A DNA stretch of 64,000 bases from Acidaminococcus sp. (GTDB lineage: Bacteria > Bacillota > Negativicutes > Acidaminococcales > Acidaminococcaceae): contig JAKVOM010000001.1 in assembly GCA_022482815.1 (NCBI GenBank), positions 248,001-312,000 on the forward strand, read 5' to 3'. Made by a program: the position numbers and the translations under genes. The first letter of the stretch is position 1; each line of letters starts with the position of its first letter. The notes below the pieces were generated by a model. It saw only the letters and a list, made by a program, of their open reading frames with translations. It had not been told where the DNA came from and searched no databases. Shown here piece after piece: positions 1 through 8,305 of the stretch.

Positions 1-129
1 AGCACTACCAAAGGGACCTATTTTCATAGATCCTTTTGTTGTTTTTAATAAATCGGTTACCTTACGCCGTTCCCAATCATCAGTGAATCCCTTAAAACGA
101 ATTGCTGGAATCGCTTTCAACTTATTCAT
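1..129 (-). CDS. hsdS: Type I restriction specificity subunit HsdS, N-terminal fragment
   Basis: Only the first 43 codons lie in the window; the gene continues past base 1. The start ATG is 10 bp after the hsdM stop. The fragment contains RFKGFTDDWERRKV, the usual opening of Firmicute HsdS proteins, followed by the beginning of the first target-recognition region. HsdS sets the DNA sequence recognised by the HsdM/HsdR complex. Same strand and close spacing imply one operon with hsdM. Partial because of the window edge, not visibly broken. Confidence 0.85.
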   Translation of the reverse strand, partial: MNKLKAIPAIRFKGFTDDWERRKVTDLLKTTKGSMKIGPFGSA

Positions 130-139
130 TACGAACACC

Positions 140-1747
140 TCATTCCATCAATTTAAGGAATTTCTGAAGAGCCTTGGCCTTTTTTTCATCTTTAGTGGTC
201 AAATTCTGCATCATTTCGAAAAGCGATTTTTCATTTTCTGCAAGTTCAGCGTCTGTCTTTTTTAGTCCTGCATTAACTTCATTCAAATCAATTTCCGGTT
301 CCGGCTCAAAGGTATCTACATAACGGGGAATGTTAAGATTAAATTCATTCTTTTGAATTTCTTCATACGTAGCCACATGGCAGAACCTATCTACGTCTTT
401 CCGTTCCTGATAAGCCATAAAAATCCGTTCAATATTGGCATCAGTCATGATATTCTGCGGTTTGCCCTTTTCAAATTCTTTGCTGCCGTCAATAAAGAGA
501 ACATCACGGCCTGGGCGGTCTTTTTTGAGGATCATGATAATCGTAGGAATCCCCGTTGAATAGAAGATACCCGCAGGAAGCCCGATAACGGCATAAATAG
601 CGCCCTTTTCCAAAAGTTTTTCGCGAATCTTACCTTCTGCAGCCCCACGGAACAGCACGCCATGGGGCAGTACAATGCCCATTGTACCCGTGGCTTTTAA
701 ATGGTAAAAACCGTGCAGCAGAAAGGCATAATCCGCCTTAGATTTAGGAGCCAGTACGCCATAATCCGAAAAACGTGGATCCTGCAAAAAGCCTTTATCG
801 GCACTCCATTTTTGAGAGTAAGGAGGATTCATCATTACGGCATCAAAGTCCGTAATTTCATCAACAGGCCAATCCTTATCCAAAGTATCACCATTCCGCA
901 GGTGCTGATTGGTAGCCGGAATGTTATGGATAATCATGTTCATGCGAGCCAGGTTGTACGTAGAAGTCTTGATTTCCTGCCCATAGTAGTCGATGGAGTC
1001 TTTATCTTCGATATAATTTTTTACGTTCAGCAGCAGAGAACCGGATCCCATTGCCGGATCATAAGCCGTAAATCCTTTTTTATCTATGTAGTTCTGGGTC
1101 GTGATGCGCGTCAATAGTTTAGATACTGACTGCGGCGTATAGAATTCTCCTGCCTTCTGACCCATATCAGAAGCAAAATTACCAATCAAATATTCGTAGG
1201 CATCACCAAGTGTATCCGTGTTGTGGCTGTCCAGATTGAGAGGTGCCAGTGCCAGCATCACGTCAGATATCATTTCATTGCGCTTTTGCGGAGTAGATCC
1301 AAGTTTAGTAGAGTACAAATCTACATCATCGAAAAGATGTCCCAAAAGCTCCGGATTGGATTGTTCTGCATCCCGAAATGCCTGGTTCAGGCGTTCGAGC
1401 TGAAATTTCTTCTGCTGAATTTCATTGACCAGAGCGGTAAAGGTAAATTCCGGCTTGATTTCATAATCCATATTCATGGAAAACAGCAAATCGTCATGGT
1501 AATCGCTGTCTGCATAATATTTTTTATAGGCAGCTTGCCGCTGGGCTTCCGATGCGACATCACTTTTTTCAAGTTCTCCTGCATCCACGAGTGCACTTGC
1601 AGCGTTCTCCAACACTTTATCAGACAAATGTTTATAGAAAATCAGGCCAAGGGCATAATTCATATAATCGGCAGCACCCATCGTCTGACGCATAACATTA
1701 GCAGAATCCAGCAATACTTGTTTCAATCCTTTTTCTTCATTACTCAT
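140..1747 (-). CDS. hsdM: Type I restriction-modification system methyltransferase subunit HsdM
   Basis: 535 aa, normal family length. An alpha-helical HsdM N-domain (about residues 8-150) precedes an N6-adenine methyltransferase domain with the SAM-binding motif DPAMGSGSLLL (about 230-240) and the catalytic motif NPPY (about 307-310). It methylates adenine in the target chosen by HsdS and forms the core of the restriction complex. It lies between a short S-type gene upstream (20 bp gap) and a second hsdS downstream (10 bp gap). No hsdR is inside the window; it may lie beyond base 1. Confidence 0.95.
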   Translation of the reverse strand: MSNEEKGLKQVLLDSANVMRQTMGAADYMNYALGLIFYKHLSDKVLENAASALVDAGELEKSDVASEAQRQAAYKKYYADSDYHDDLLFSMNMDYEIKPEFTFTALVNEIQQKKFQLERLNQAFRDAEQSNPELLGHLFDDVDLYSTKLGSTPQKRNEMISDVMLALAPLNLDSHNTDTLGDAYEYLIGNFASDMGQKAGEFYTPQSVSKLLTRITTQNYIDKKGFTAYDPAMGSGSLLLNVKNYIEDKDSIDYYGQEIKTSTYNLARMNMIIHNIPATNQHLRNGDTLDKDWPVDEITDFDAVMMNPPYSQKWSADKGFLQDPRFSDYGVLAPKSKADYAFLLHGFYHLKATGTMGIVLPHGVLFRGAAEGKIREKLLEKGAIYAVIGLPAGIFYSTGIPTIIMILKKDRPGRDVLFIDGSKEFEKGKPQNIMTDANIERIFMAYQERKDVDRFCHVATYEEIQKNEFNLNIPRYVDTFEPEPEIDLNEVNAGLKKTDAELAENEKSLFEMMQNLTTKDEKKAKALQKFLKLME

Positions 1748-1766
1748 TATCCAGTTCCTCCTCTAT

Positions 1767-2294
1767 TTATTGTTCCTGCATATTTCTTAAAATGGCCATG
1801 ATTCCTTTTAATTTGGAATCAGCGTGCAAAACTTCCAAATAGTGTTGATACAGAGCTGTAGCATACAGGGTTCCTATTTTTTCCTGCTTATCCCTATATG
1901 GCAGCTCTATTTCTACCTGCTTTAATTGCTGAGCAGAAAGCCGGGCAATTACAGATCCCTGCAGCAAGATACTGTACTGCCTTTTTAGCTGTCTCGACTG
2001 GTTAAGGAGATAACATAAGTACCAAGGATTTACTTTGGTTGTATCTACCTTAATAATAGAAAAGACCTGACTGATGAACTTGTTTTTATTTTCATCAGAC
2101 AATATGGTCGCTACCATATGTGGTGCAGTTGATGACTGCTGATATATGATACTGCTTGTCGGACTCGCTAGCTTCATTCGGTAGAAATCTGATTCAAAAT
2201 CAGCATTTGTGTATTTCTTGCTTTTTTCACTTTCAGGTAATCGCGCCACATTACGTCCGGACACAATGTCTGCGATGCTTCCAAGCTTTATCAT
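1767..2294 (-). CDS. Short HsdS-like specificity protein (single target-recognition domain)
   Basis: 175 aa, about half a normal HsdS. It begins MIKLGSIADIVSGRN, the pattern that opens target-recognition domains, and ends with a helical stretch resembling one conserved HsdS spacer helix. The start at 2294 is chosen because AAGGAG lies 7 nt upstream; an earlier in-frame ATG at 2324 lacks this. It is first gene of the hsd operon, 20 bp before hsdM, and is preceded by a strong promoter flanked by palindromes. It could dimerise as a half-S subunit or act with the second hsdS. Exact role is inferred. Confidence 0.7.
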   Translation of the reverse strand: MIKLGSIADIVSGRNVARLPESEKSKKYTNADFESDFYRMKLASPTSSIIYQQSSTAPHMVATILSDENKNKFISQVFSIIKVDTTKVNPWYLCYLLNQSRQLKRQYSILLQGSVIARLSAQQLKQVEIELPYRDKQEKIGTLYATALYQHYLEVLHADSKLKGIMAILRNMQEQ

Positions 2295-2311
2295 GCTGCG
2301 TCTCCTTTCTT

Positions 2312-2398
2312 GTACATTTTCCAATGTACTTTATTTATGCTTTAATCATAGTATCCTTTGTGTACTCTGTCAAGTGTAAATTATAAAATGTACATTTT
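2312..2398 (-). promoter_or_regulatory. hsd operon promoter with flanking TGTACA palindromes
   Basis: Reading the minus strand, TTGACA (2368-2373) and TATGAT (2345-2350) are separated by exactly 17 bp. Palindrome 1 is GTACATT-N4-AATGTAC (2312-2329) just downstream of the promoter. Palindrome 2, AAAATGTACATTTT (2385-2398), is perfect and lies upstream of the -35. Paired palindromes of the same core suggest a repressor or a controller protein; no regulator gene is adjacent. Confidence 0.75.
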
Positions 2399-2427
2399 TA
2401 ATTTTGGTGCAGGCCTAAGCTCTTATC

Positions 2428-2478
2428 AAAAAACAGGGTTCAGAACCATAATTTTGTGGTTTCTGAACCCTGTTTTTT
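2428..2478. terminator. Bidirectional terminator between tRNA-Ala and hsd promoter
   Basis: Long inverted repeat with arms AACAGGGTTCAGAACC and its near-complement, A-run on one side and T-run on the other, so it can act on both strands. Confidence 0.85.
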
Positions 2479-2524
2479 AAAATTAGATTGACTTTTAGAT
2501 TGACTTTTTCATTCCGTCATAAAA

Positions 2525-2561
2525 TGAAAAACACCCATGCAGATAAAGACCCGCATGGATG
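2525..2561 (-). terminator. Terminator directly after tRNA-Ala
   Basis: On the minus strand CATCCATGC pairs with GCATGGGTG and is followed by TTTTTC; it begins 14 bp after the tRNA 3' end. Confidence 0.75.
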
Positions 2562-2574
2562 CTGACTTTTTTAC

Positions 2575-2650
2575 TGGTGGAGCATAGGGGGATCGAACCC
2601 CTGACCTCAAGATTGCGAACCTTGCGCTCTCCCAGCTGAGCTAATGCCCC
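2575..2650 (-). tRNA. tRNA-Ala (anticodon CGC)
   Basis: 76 nt cloverleaf with CCA encoded. The acceptor stem GGGGCAT/ATGCTCC contains the G3-U70 wobble that identifies alanine tRNAs. The D-arm is GCTC/GAGC, the anticodon loop is TTCGCAA (CGC, reading GCG), and the T-arm is AGGGG-TTCGATC-CCCCT. It stands alone with its own terminator, next to the restriction-modification locus. Confidence 0.97.
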
Positions 2651-2815
2651 AATAGTTAGTATTATAGCCCATCCTGAAAAGTGACGCAAGAGAAAACAAG
2701 GTGAAGGAAGCCCATTTTGAAGCCCATTTGGAAGACCATTTAAAAAAATCGCTTTTAGTATCTGGCATTTATATGCAGCTCGAATGCAATAAACTCCTTT
2801 GTATATTAGGTGCAA

Positions 2816-2880
2816 AATTGGCGCAGCAATTTTGCTTCCACGGGCGGGCGGCGGACAGCAGGCTATGGGCGGCGATAATT
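2816..2880 (+). repeat. Fragment of the composite intergenic repeat (module D)
   Basis: Carries TTGCTTCCACGGGCGGGCGG and a following GCGGACAGC-type stretch, matching the module that follows the palindrome in the large copies at 8060-8140, 18070-18140 and 48480-48540. The remaining bases of 2651-2815 show no gene. Confidence 0.6.
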
Positions 2881-2888
2881 AGAATATC

Positions 2889-2936
2889 AAAAAACGACTG
2901 CCACTGCGCAAGTTTACGCGGCGAGCAGTCGTTTTT
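2889..2936 (-). terminator. Terminator after the aquaporin gene
   Basis: Stem AAAACGACTGC / GCAGTCGTTTT around a 23-nt loop, 19 bp past the aquaporin stop, with a T-run on the minus strand. Confidence 0.85.
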
Positions 2937-2954
2937 GTATGCTGTTACACTGAA

Positions 2955-3608
2955 TTATTCCTTGCTGCTGATAAACTTATAAACCAAGGCGCTCAAGGCT
3001 CCGCCGACGAGCGGGGCGGCAATGAATACCCAGACTTCTGCCATAGCTTTGCCGCCGACGATGAGAGCCGGTCCGAAGCTGCGGGCCGGATTGACAGACG
3101 TACCCGTGTAGGCAATGCCGAGAATATGAACCAGCGTCAGGGAAAGCCCGATGACAAGCCCTGCCACACTGCTGTTTTCCACTTTATCCGTGGCACCGAG
3201 CACGGCCATGGTGAAGATAAAGGTCAGTATGACTTCAATCAGGAAGGACAGGCCGACGTCTCCGTGATACAGTGCATTCGTTCCGAGACCGCCGGCAGGA
3301 GAAACAAATAAGGACAAGACACCGGCACCCACAATGGCACCCAGGAACTGGGCAACGACATACCCAATGAAATCTTTAGCGGTCATGCGCCCGGAAAGCA
3401 GACAGGAAAGAGATACGGCCGGATTCACGTGGCAGCCGGAGACATTCCCGATGGAATAGGCCATCGCGACAATGACCAGGCCAAAAGCGAGTGCCGTCAG
3501 GATGTAGCCGGATCCCGCCTTGGGATCACACCCCACTGTGGCCGCTGTGCCGCAGCCCATAAAGACCAACACAAAAGTACCGATGAATTCTGCAATATAC
3601 TTCTTCAT
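2955..3608 (-). CDS. Aquaporin / glycerol facilitator (MIP family)
   Basis: 217 aa membrane channel with six transmembrane segments and the two half-helix NPA motifs: HVNPAVS (NPA at 62-64) and SVNPARSFG (174-176). The arginine after the second NPA is the usual selectivity-filter Arg. The N-terminus MKKYIAEFIGTFVLVF is typical of AqpZ-like proteins, favouring water over glycerol, but substrate is not settled. The start at 3608 is chosen because GGAGG lies 8 nt upstream; upstream in-frame ATGs are unsupported. Monocistronic, with its own terminator; no glycerol kinase is adjacent. Confidence 0.9.
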   Translation of the reverse strand: MKKYIAEFIGTFVLVFMGCGTAATVGCDPKAGSGYILTALAFGLVIVAMAYSIGNVSGCHVNPAVSLSCLLSGRMTAKDFIGYVVAQFLGAIVGAGVLSLFVSPAGGLGTNALYHGDVGLSFLIEVILTFIFTMAVLGATDKVENSSVAGLVIGLSLTLVHILGIAYTGTSVNPARSFGPALIVGGKAMAEVWVFIAAPLVGGALSALVYKFISSKE

Positions 3609-3759
3609 ATACATTACCTCCCTTACTCCGGCCTGATGAAAAGCTCCCAAGTCGTATATAATTATTCTACTTTATTTTACTTCAATTTACCTATATTTTT
3701 TCTTATTATTGGTAACGATTTTGTGAAATCCATGTTTAGAAGAAAAAGTGGCTAGTGAG

Positions 3760-4085
3760 TGGTGGTTAGTACAATTGTGCGGGCAGTTACTTTGGCGGAT
3801 TCTTGAGAAAAAATGCGACAGGTAATTAGATTCGTCTTAGGCAGAGTGGCCCATCACCCAGCGCTTTCCGGAAGTCCCCTCTTCAAGGCCGCGCAACGTC
3901 GTCAAAGAGGGTCGCGATGGGGCTAATGCCCCAATTAGAGATTCGATTTAGATTTTACAGGCGCTTTATCGGACCAATTCCTGTTCTCTGGCTGAATACC
4001 CACCGCAAGCGGTCCCTCCCTCTTATTTTCCGAAGGAAAACAAGAGGGCTGGTGCAATAATTTTTGCTTCCACAAGCGTACTGCG
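3760..4085. repeat. Degenerate composite intergenic repeat
   Basis: Contains a C-module (GTGGTTAGTACAATTGTGCG followed by TTTGGCGGATTCTTGAG), the GTCGCGATGGGGCT-type module also found near 45650, a CCGCAAGCGG module also found near 17708 and 41250, and a short D-type end (GCTTCCACAAGCG). No ORF is supported in this 600-bp gap. The aquaporin promoter should lie in 3609-3720 but is not clear. Confidence 0.65.
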
Positions 4086-4101
4086 ACCAGTGGTTTTTCA
4101 C

Positions 4102-4147
4102 AAAAAGAGGAGTGAAGCGACTCGTCATCGCTTCACTCCTCTTTTTT
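4102..4147 (-). terminator. Terminator after the Rrf2-family regulator gene
   Basis: Strong stem AAGAGGAGTGAAGCGA / TCGCTTCACTCCTCTT with flanking A and T runs; works for the minus-strand gene ending at 4213. Confidence 0.9.
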
Positions 4148-4212
4148 CTTTTAACCCGTTTTTACACCCTGCAGCGCGGCCAGCGACAAGCGACCCGCGG
4201 CCAGCGCTATTT

Positions 4213-4650
4213 TTAATTTGCCTTTCTTTCGGCGTCATGGAGCTTCTGTTTATCTACCAGATCCTGCAGTGTCGTATGGTCAACGATGTGATCAACGGCA
4301 TCCTGGATTTCTTTGTAGAGGTCCAGAGTGATGCAGTCCCGTGCCCGCGCACAAACGGCGTGTCCCGGTTCCAGGCAGGCAACCGGTGCCAGTGAACCTT
4401 CTACGGCACGAAGGATTTCCCCGGCCGTATATTCCTTCGGCGCTTTCACGAGCTGATAACCACCCTGAGCGCCGCGGGCACTCTTTACCAGTTTGGCCCG
4501 GGACAGCTGGGTAATAATCTGTTCCAAATATTTCTCAGAGATCTCCTGGCGCTCTGAAATACTGCGGATTGGTACGAATGTATCCTGCCCATTAAGAGCA
4601 AGGTCAAGCATCAGGCGCAGAGCGTACCGGCCCTTGGTAGAAATCTTCAT
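4213..4650 (-). CDS. Rrf2/IscR-type transcriptional regulator with cysteine cluster
   Basis: 145 aa. The N-terminus MKISTKGRYALRLM and the following winged helix are typical of Rrf2 regulators. The C-terminal half holds three cysteines in C-X7-C-X5-C (CLEPGHAVCARARDC), the arrangement used by IscR-like members to bind an iron-sulfur cluster; the CymR branch lacks it. It probably senses Fe-S status, redox state or a related signal. The start at 4650 has GGAGG 9 nt upstream. No iscS/iscU genes adjoin it, so its targets cannot be read from the context. Confidence 0.88.
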   Translation of the reverse strand: MKISTKGRYALRLMLDLALNGQDTFVPIRSISERQEISEKYLEQIITQLSRAKLVKSARGAQGGYQLVKAPKEYTAGEILRAVEGSLAPVACLEPGHAVCARARDCITLDLYKEIQDAVDHIVDHTTLQDLVDKQKLHDAERKAN

Positions 4651-4749
4651 CTCATTCTTCCTCCAACACAACAAGAAATAAGTAGAAATACATTTCCCTA
4701 ATACATTCGTATTTTACTATATATTTACTAAAAAATCCATAGTAGAGTG

Positions 4750-4965
4750 CAGGGATTTGTGGGCATAGGGGTTAGTGATTAGTGGGAAGTGGCTAGTACA
4801 ATCGTGCGAGCAGTATGTTGAGTACACTTAAAGCAGATGGCAGGCAGCAGTTAGCAGTTAGCAGTTGGCAGCAGATAGCGGAAAGGATATAAAAAGCGCT
4901 TTTAGCATATAGCATATGGTTTTGGCCCCGCCTGCATTCAAGATGCTTTTTTCTAAGTTAAAAGC
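4750..4965. repeat. Degenerate composite intergenic repeat
   Basis: Contains the C-module (AGTGGCTAGTACAATCGTGC), a low-complexity run of GCAGTTAGCAG-type words (4840-4880), the B-module AAAAAGCGCTTTTAGC (about 4892) and the tail GCCCCGCCTGCATTCA. No gene is seen in this 323-bp gap. Confidence 0.65.
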
Positions 4966-4973
4966 GACCAGCT

Positions 4974-5945
4974 TCATTTTCCTAAATACTGGTCTATGAC
5001 CTGATATTTTTCAAGAATCATGTCCCTGGCCTGCTCCATGAAAGCGGTCAGATAGAGCGGTACGTAAAGGCCTTTGAGGCAGTAGAGGTCGGTCCGGACA
5101 CATTCCCCTACTTCCCTTGTGCGGAGCGGAATCAGAAGATCCCGCTCCGGGTGGAGCCGGTTATAGGCGAGCAGTGTCTCAATCATCATTTTGGCACAGA
5201 ATGTCACTCCCAGTCCGCGGCTGCACAGACCGAACTGGGTCTCGTAATCGCTGATGGAGAAAATCTGATGACAATCAATCCCTTCCCTTTTCAGGCTCCG
5301 GTCCACAAGCCGCGACACCGTACTGACGCTCTCATTTCCGATGAGTGAAAGCTGACAAAAATCCTGCAAAGAAACCTTATCTCCGGGTACATAAGGGTGC
5401 CAGGAGGATTTTCCCTGCCAGTTTTCCTGTAAGTAACGATTGGACGCTACGAGATAAATTTCTTCACGCCCGACAGGAAGCCGCGTAAAGAGGGCATCAT
5501 TCTCACCATCGATGCCCAGAAACACATCAAGTTCCCGATTGCGCATCATCCGGGCAAGATTCATCATATCGCCCAGCTTGACGTTCACCGTCACGTTCGG
5601 AAACTTCTGATGATAGGACGCAAACAAATCCGGCAGTAAAATCCGGCTGCGGGCGGCATTCGTACCAAACTGCAAATGCCCTTCCCGCCCTCCGGCTATT
5701 TCCCGCAGATGCGCCCTGCAGCCTGTCTCGAGTTGTTCCATTTCCCGCAGCGTGCGGTAAAAAGCCTCCCCTGCTTCCGTAAGGGAAAGGTGCGGACGGC
5801 GCACAAAAAGCGGCACGCCCAGTTTTTTTTCGAGATTCCGGATATGCTCACTGAGACTTTGCTGCGTCACATGCGCCCTTTTGGCAGCTTTCGTAAAATT
5901 CATTTCTTCCACGGCAAGCAGAAACATCTGATAGGAAGTTTGCAT
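4974..5945 (-). CDS. LysR-family transcriptional regulator
   Basis: 323 aa. N-terminal winged helix-turn-helix (residues 1-60: MNFTKAAKRAHVTQQSLSEH) followed by a periplasmic-binding-protein-like effector domain. The start at 5945 has GGAG 9 nt upstream. It is divergent from the IlvD/Edd-type dehydratase at 6098, with a 10-bp inverted repeat in the shared spacer, so it very likely controls that gene. It is similar in style to the LysR at 21015 (both recognise helix QxLSxHI). Confidence 0.9.
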   Translation of the reverse strand: MQTSYQMFLLAVEEMNFTKAAKRAHVTQQSLSEHIRNLEKKLGVPLFVRRPHLSLTEAGEAFYRTLREMEQLETGCRAHLREIAGGREGHLQFGTNAARSRILLPDLFASYHQKFPNVTVNVKLGDMMNLARMMRNRELDVFLGIDGENDALFTRLPVGREEIYLVASNRYLQENWQGKSSWHPYVPGDKVSLQDFCQLSLIGNESVSTVSRLVDRSLKREGIDCHQIFSISDYETQFGLCSRGLGVTFCAKMMIETLLAYNRLHPERDLLIPLRTREVGECVRTDLYCLKGLYVPLYLTAFMEQARDMILEKYQVIDQYLGK

Positions 5946-5985
5946 AAAAATCAGCTCCCTGAACAAAATCATTAGTTTTCCCCAT

Positions 5986-6045
5986 TATATCACAAGCTAC
6001 AGCCTGTGGCTTTCTTGATAAATAACTGTTTTACGTTGTGATATA
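5986..6045. promoter_or_regulatory. Probable LysR operator pair in divergent promoter region
   Basis: TATATCACAA (5986-5995) and TTGTGATATA (6036-6045) form a perfect 10-bp inverted repeat 40 bp apart. Between them lies the imperfect dyad AAGCTACAGCCTGTGGCTT near 5995-6013. Such two-site layouts suit LysR tetramers. Confidence 0.55.
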
Positions 6046-6097
6046 TTCCTGTTAGACTAGACTTAAGAGAAAAAGCAAAACTGCGTTAAGGAGGAAC

Positions 6098-7753
6098 ATG
6101 ATGAAACATATCGATCAGAACGCGGAAGCCTATTATGTGGGGCTGATGAATTCCGTCGGCTACCGCAGTAAGGATTTGAAGAAGCCCATTATCGGCATCG
6201 TAAATTCCTGGAATGATGTCAATCCGGGACACAAACCACTGCGCGAGCTCGCCCAATACGTCAAGGAAGGCGTCTGGGCTGCAGGCGGTGCGCCTGCCGA
6301 ATTTACCGTGCCCGCTCCCTGCGACGGCATGGCTCAGCTGCGCGGCATGCAGTATGTGCTGCCTTCCCGCGACCTTATTGCCGGATCTATTGAAACCATG
6401 GTCCGCGCCCACAACTTCGACGGGCTTGTCTTCCTCTGCGCCTGTGATAAAATCGTCCCGGCCATGCTGATGGCAGCCGGTTCCCTTGATCTTCCCAGCA
6501 TCTTCCTGACCCCGGGCTCGATGCTGCCCTACGAAGAAAATGGAGTCACTTACGTCACGCCGGACCTCAAGGAATCTATCGGAAAATGGAAAGCCGGTAA
6601 AATCAGTGACGAGACATTCGATCGTTATCGCCGCAATATGTGCGCATCCTGCGGCACCTGCTCCATGTACGGCACGGCTAACACTATGGCCGTATTTGCG
6701 GAAGCCGTTGGTCTTGCTCCGTTCGGTTCCGCGACGATGCCTTTCTGCATCTCCGCTAAAGTCAAGCAGGCCCGCGACGTCGGTGAACGCATTGTAGAGC
6801 TCACCAAGGAAGGCGTCACTGCCCGGCGCTTCCTGACGAAGGAATCGCTGGAAAATGGCATTATGCACGTATCTGCTACGGGCGGTTCCAGCAACTTTGC
6901 CATGCATATCCAGGCCATTGCCAGAACGGCCGGCATCCCGATGGATCTGAAGACTTTTGACGAAATTCAGGAAAGAGTACCCCTTATTGCCAAGTTCAAA
7001 CCGGCTTCCAAGTACAATATCATTGACTATGGAAAGGCCGGCGGAGCACTGGCAAGCCTCAAGACGATTGAAAAGTTCCTGCACCGCGATGTACCTGTCG
7101 TCATGGGCGGCACGCTGGGTGAAGCGCTTGACCGCTTCCAGGAACCCATCGACCGGGAAATCATCCACGCTCTGGACCATCCAATCGCTGAGGGCGGCTG
7201 CTTCAGTGTCCTTTACGGCAATCTGGCCCCTAACGGTGCCGTCGTGAAAAAGAGCGGTGTCGACCCGGAAATGTTCGTGCACCGTGGTCCGGCCGTCGTT
7301 TTCAATTCGGAAGAAGAAGTCATGGACTGCCTGATGCACTCGGATATCAAGCCAGGTTCCGTCCTTATTATCCGCTACGAAGGGCCAAAAGGCGGCCCCG
7401 GCATGCGTGAAATGTCCATTCCTGCCGCTATGCTGGTCGGCATGGGACTCCAGAAGTCCGTTGCCATGGTCACAGACGGACGTTTCTCCGGTGCTTCCCG
7501 CGGGCCCTGCGTCGGTCACGTTGCGCCGGAAGCCTGGGACAACGGTCCTATTGCCTGCATCAAAAACGGGGACATGATTCATATCGACCTCAACAAACAT
7601 CTCCTCGAAGTCGAAATCTCGGATGAAGAAATGGCAAAACGCATGAAAGATATCGTAAAGCCTGACCATCCGGCTTACGGCGTAATGCGTCAATACCGCA
7701 AAGTCGTGGAAGGTTCCGATAAGGGAGCCGTCTGGCTGTATCCGGAGGAGTAA
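6098..7753 (+). CDS. IlvD/Edd-family dehydratase (dihydroxy-acid dehydratase-like)
   Basis: 551 aa, iron-sulfur dehydratase of 2,3-dihydroxy acids or sugar acids. Visible family features are [35 protein letters not shown], the cysteine cluster [16 protein letters not shown], and [11 protein letters not shown] near the C-terminus. AAGGAGG precedes the start (ATGATG). It stands alone under a divergent LysR regulator rather than in an ilv operon, and it departs from standard IlvD in several motif flanks (ACDKI instead of NCDKI). A dedicated catabolic dehydratase of a sugar acid or hydroxy acid is as plausible as branched-chain synthesis. Confidence 0.82.
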   Translation: MMKHIDQNAEAYYVGLMNSVGYRSKDLKKPIIGIVNSWNDVNPGHKPLRELAQYVKEGVWAAGGAPAEFTVPAPCDGMAQLRGMQYVLPSRDLIAGSIETMVRAHNFDGLVFLCACDKIVPAMLMAAGSLDLPSIFLTPGSMLPYEENGVTYVTPDLKESIGKWKAGKISDETFDRYRRNMCASCGTCSMYGTANTMAVFAEAVGLAPFGSATMPFCISAKVKQARDVGERIVELTKEGVTARRFLTKESLENGIMHVSATGGSSNFAMHIQAIARTAGIPMDLKTFDEIQERVPLIAKFKPASKYNIIDYGKAGGALASLKTIEKFLHRDVPVVMGGTLGEALDRFQEPIDREIIHALDHPIAEGGCFSVLYGNLAPNGAVVKKSGVDPEMFVHRGPAVVFNSEEEVMDCLMHSDIKPGSVLIIRYEGPKGGPGMREMSIPAAMLVGMGLQKSVAMVTDGRFSGASRGPCVGHVAPEAWDNGPIACIKNGDMIHIDLNKHLLEVEISDEEMAKRMKDIVKPDHPAYGVMRQYRKVVEGSDKGAVWLYPEE

Positions 7754-8140
7754 GCACCAGACGCTTGCCGCTGGCCGCCGGCCGCTCTGTAGGAAGGTGC
7801 TATGAAAAGATAAAAAGCGCTTTTGGCATATAGCCAGTAAAGTGGATAGTGACTAGTGGAGACAGTGGTTAGCGCTGTAGTGCTGGCAGCTGCTTTGGCG
7901 GATTCTTGAAATAGAATGCAGGGGCAGCTGGTAAAAAATAAAGGCGCTTTTGGCTTTTGGTATTTAGCCTCGCCTGCAGCAGTGTGTTGAAGGTTTTGAT
8001 TCAAATCAATATGATGTAAAACCTGAAATTTAGCAGATAACCTAAATTTCAGGTTTTATTTTTTATAAGTTCAAAGAAAAATACCTTGGTCATTTTTCTT
8101 CCATGGGCGGACAACGGACTGGGCTGCGGAAAGCGTGAAA
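7754..8140 (+). repeat. Composite intergenic repeat, copy R1 (plus orientation)
   Basis: Modules in order: GC-rich CCGCTGGCCGCCGGCCGCTC stretch; B (AAAAGCGCTTTTGGC, about 7818); C (GGTTAGCGCTGTAGTGCTGG, then TTTGGCGGATTCTTGA); B again (about 7944); tail GCCTCGCCTGCAGCAGTGTG; palindrome A (8018-8057, perfect 16-bp arms AAAACCTGAAATTTAG around an 8-bp loop); D (8060-8140, TTCTTCCATGGGCGG). Nearly the same order as R4 at 17700-18193. Confidence 0.85.
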
Positions 8141-8156
8141 CAGGAGCTAATACGAC

Positions 8157-8221
8157 TGTACTGACTTCAGCTCTTGATCAGTACCTTTCCCTGTTTTCCT
8201 TCTTCCCTTTTATAGTATAAT
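8157..8221 (+). promoter_or_regulatory. Hairpin and -10 element ahead of hydrogenase operon
   Basis: GTACTGA (8157) pairs with TCAGTAC (ends 8183), a possible end to upstream transcription. A consensus TATAAT lies at 8216-8221, 85 bp before the first gene; the -35 is poor. Confidence 0.5.
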
Positions 8222-8305
8222 GAAAATATATGTGATTTTTTGTCGAGTAATCAGAATTATATTTGTTTTGCGATTTGTAACGTAAGAACGAAGAGAGGTG
8301 CGTTT

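Noticed and set aside
1-2650. Genomic island integrated at tRNA-Ala
   Set aside because: A restriction locus next to a tRNA suggests an island, but no integrase and no duplicated tRNA 3' end is visible inside the window, so it is not claimed.
4840-4880. CRISPR-like or microsatellite array of GCAGTTAGCAG words
   Set aside because: The units are short, irregular, without spacers, and also occur as decayed pieces of the composite repeats at 28750, 32450 and 48290.
6086-7693. Long open frame on the minus strand opposite the IlvD/Edd-type gene (535 codons)
   Set aside because: It is the mirror of a strongly conserved enzyme, lacks a ribosome-binding site and has no recognisable domain; GC-rich codon use leaves antisense frames open. 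The same applies to 8435-9919, 32624-33724, 39337-40458, 43684-44829 and 49146-50537.
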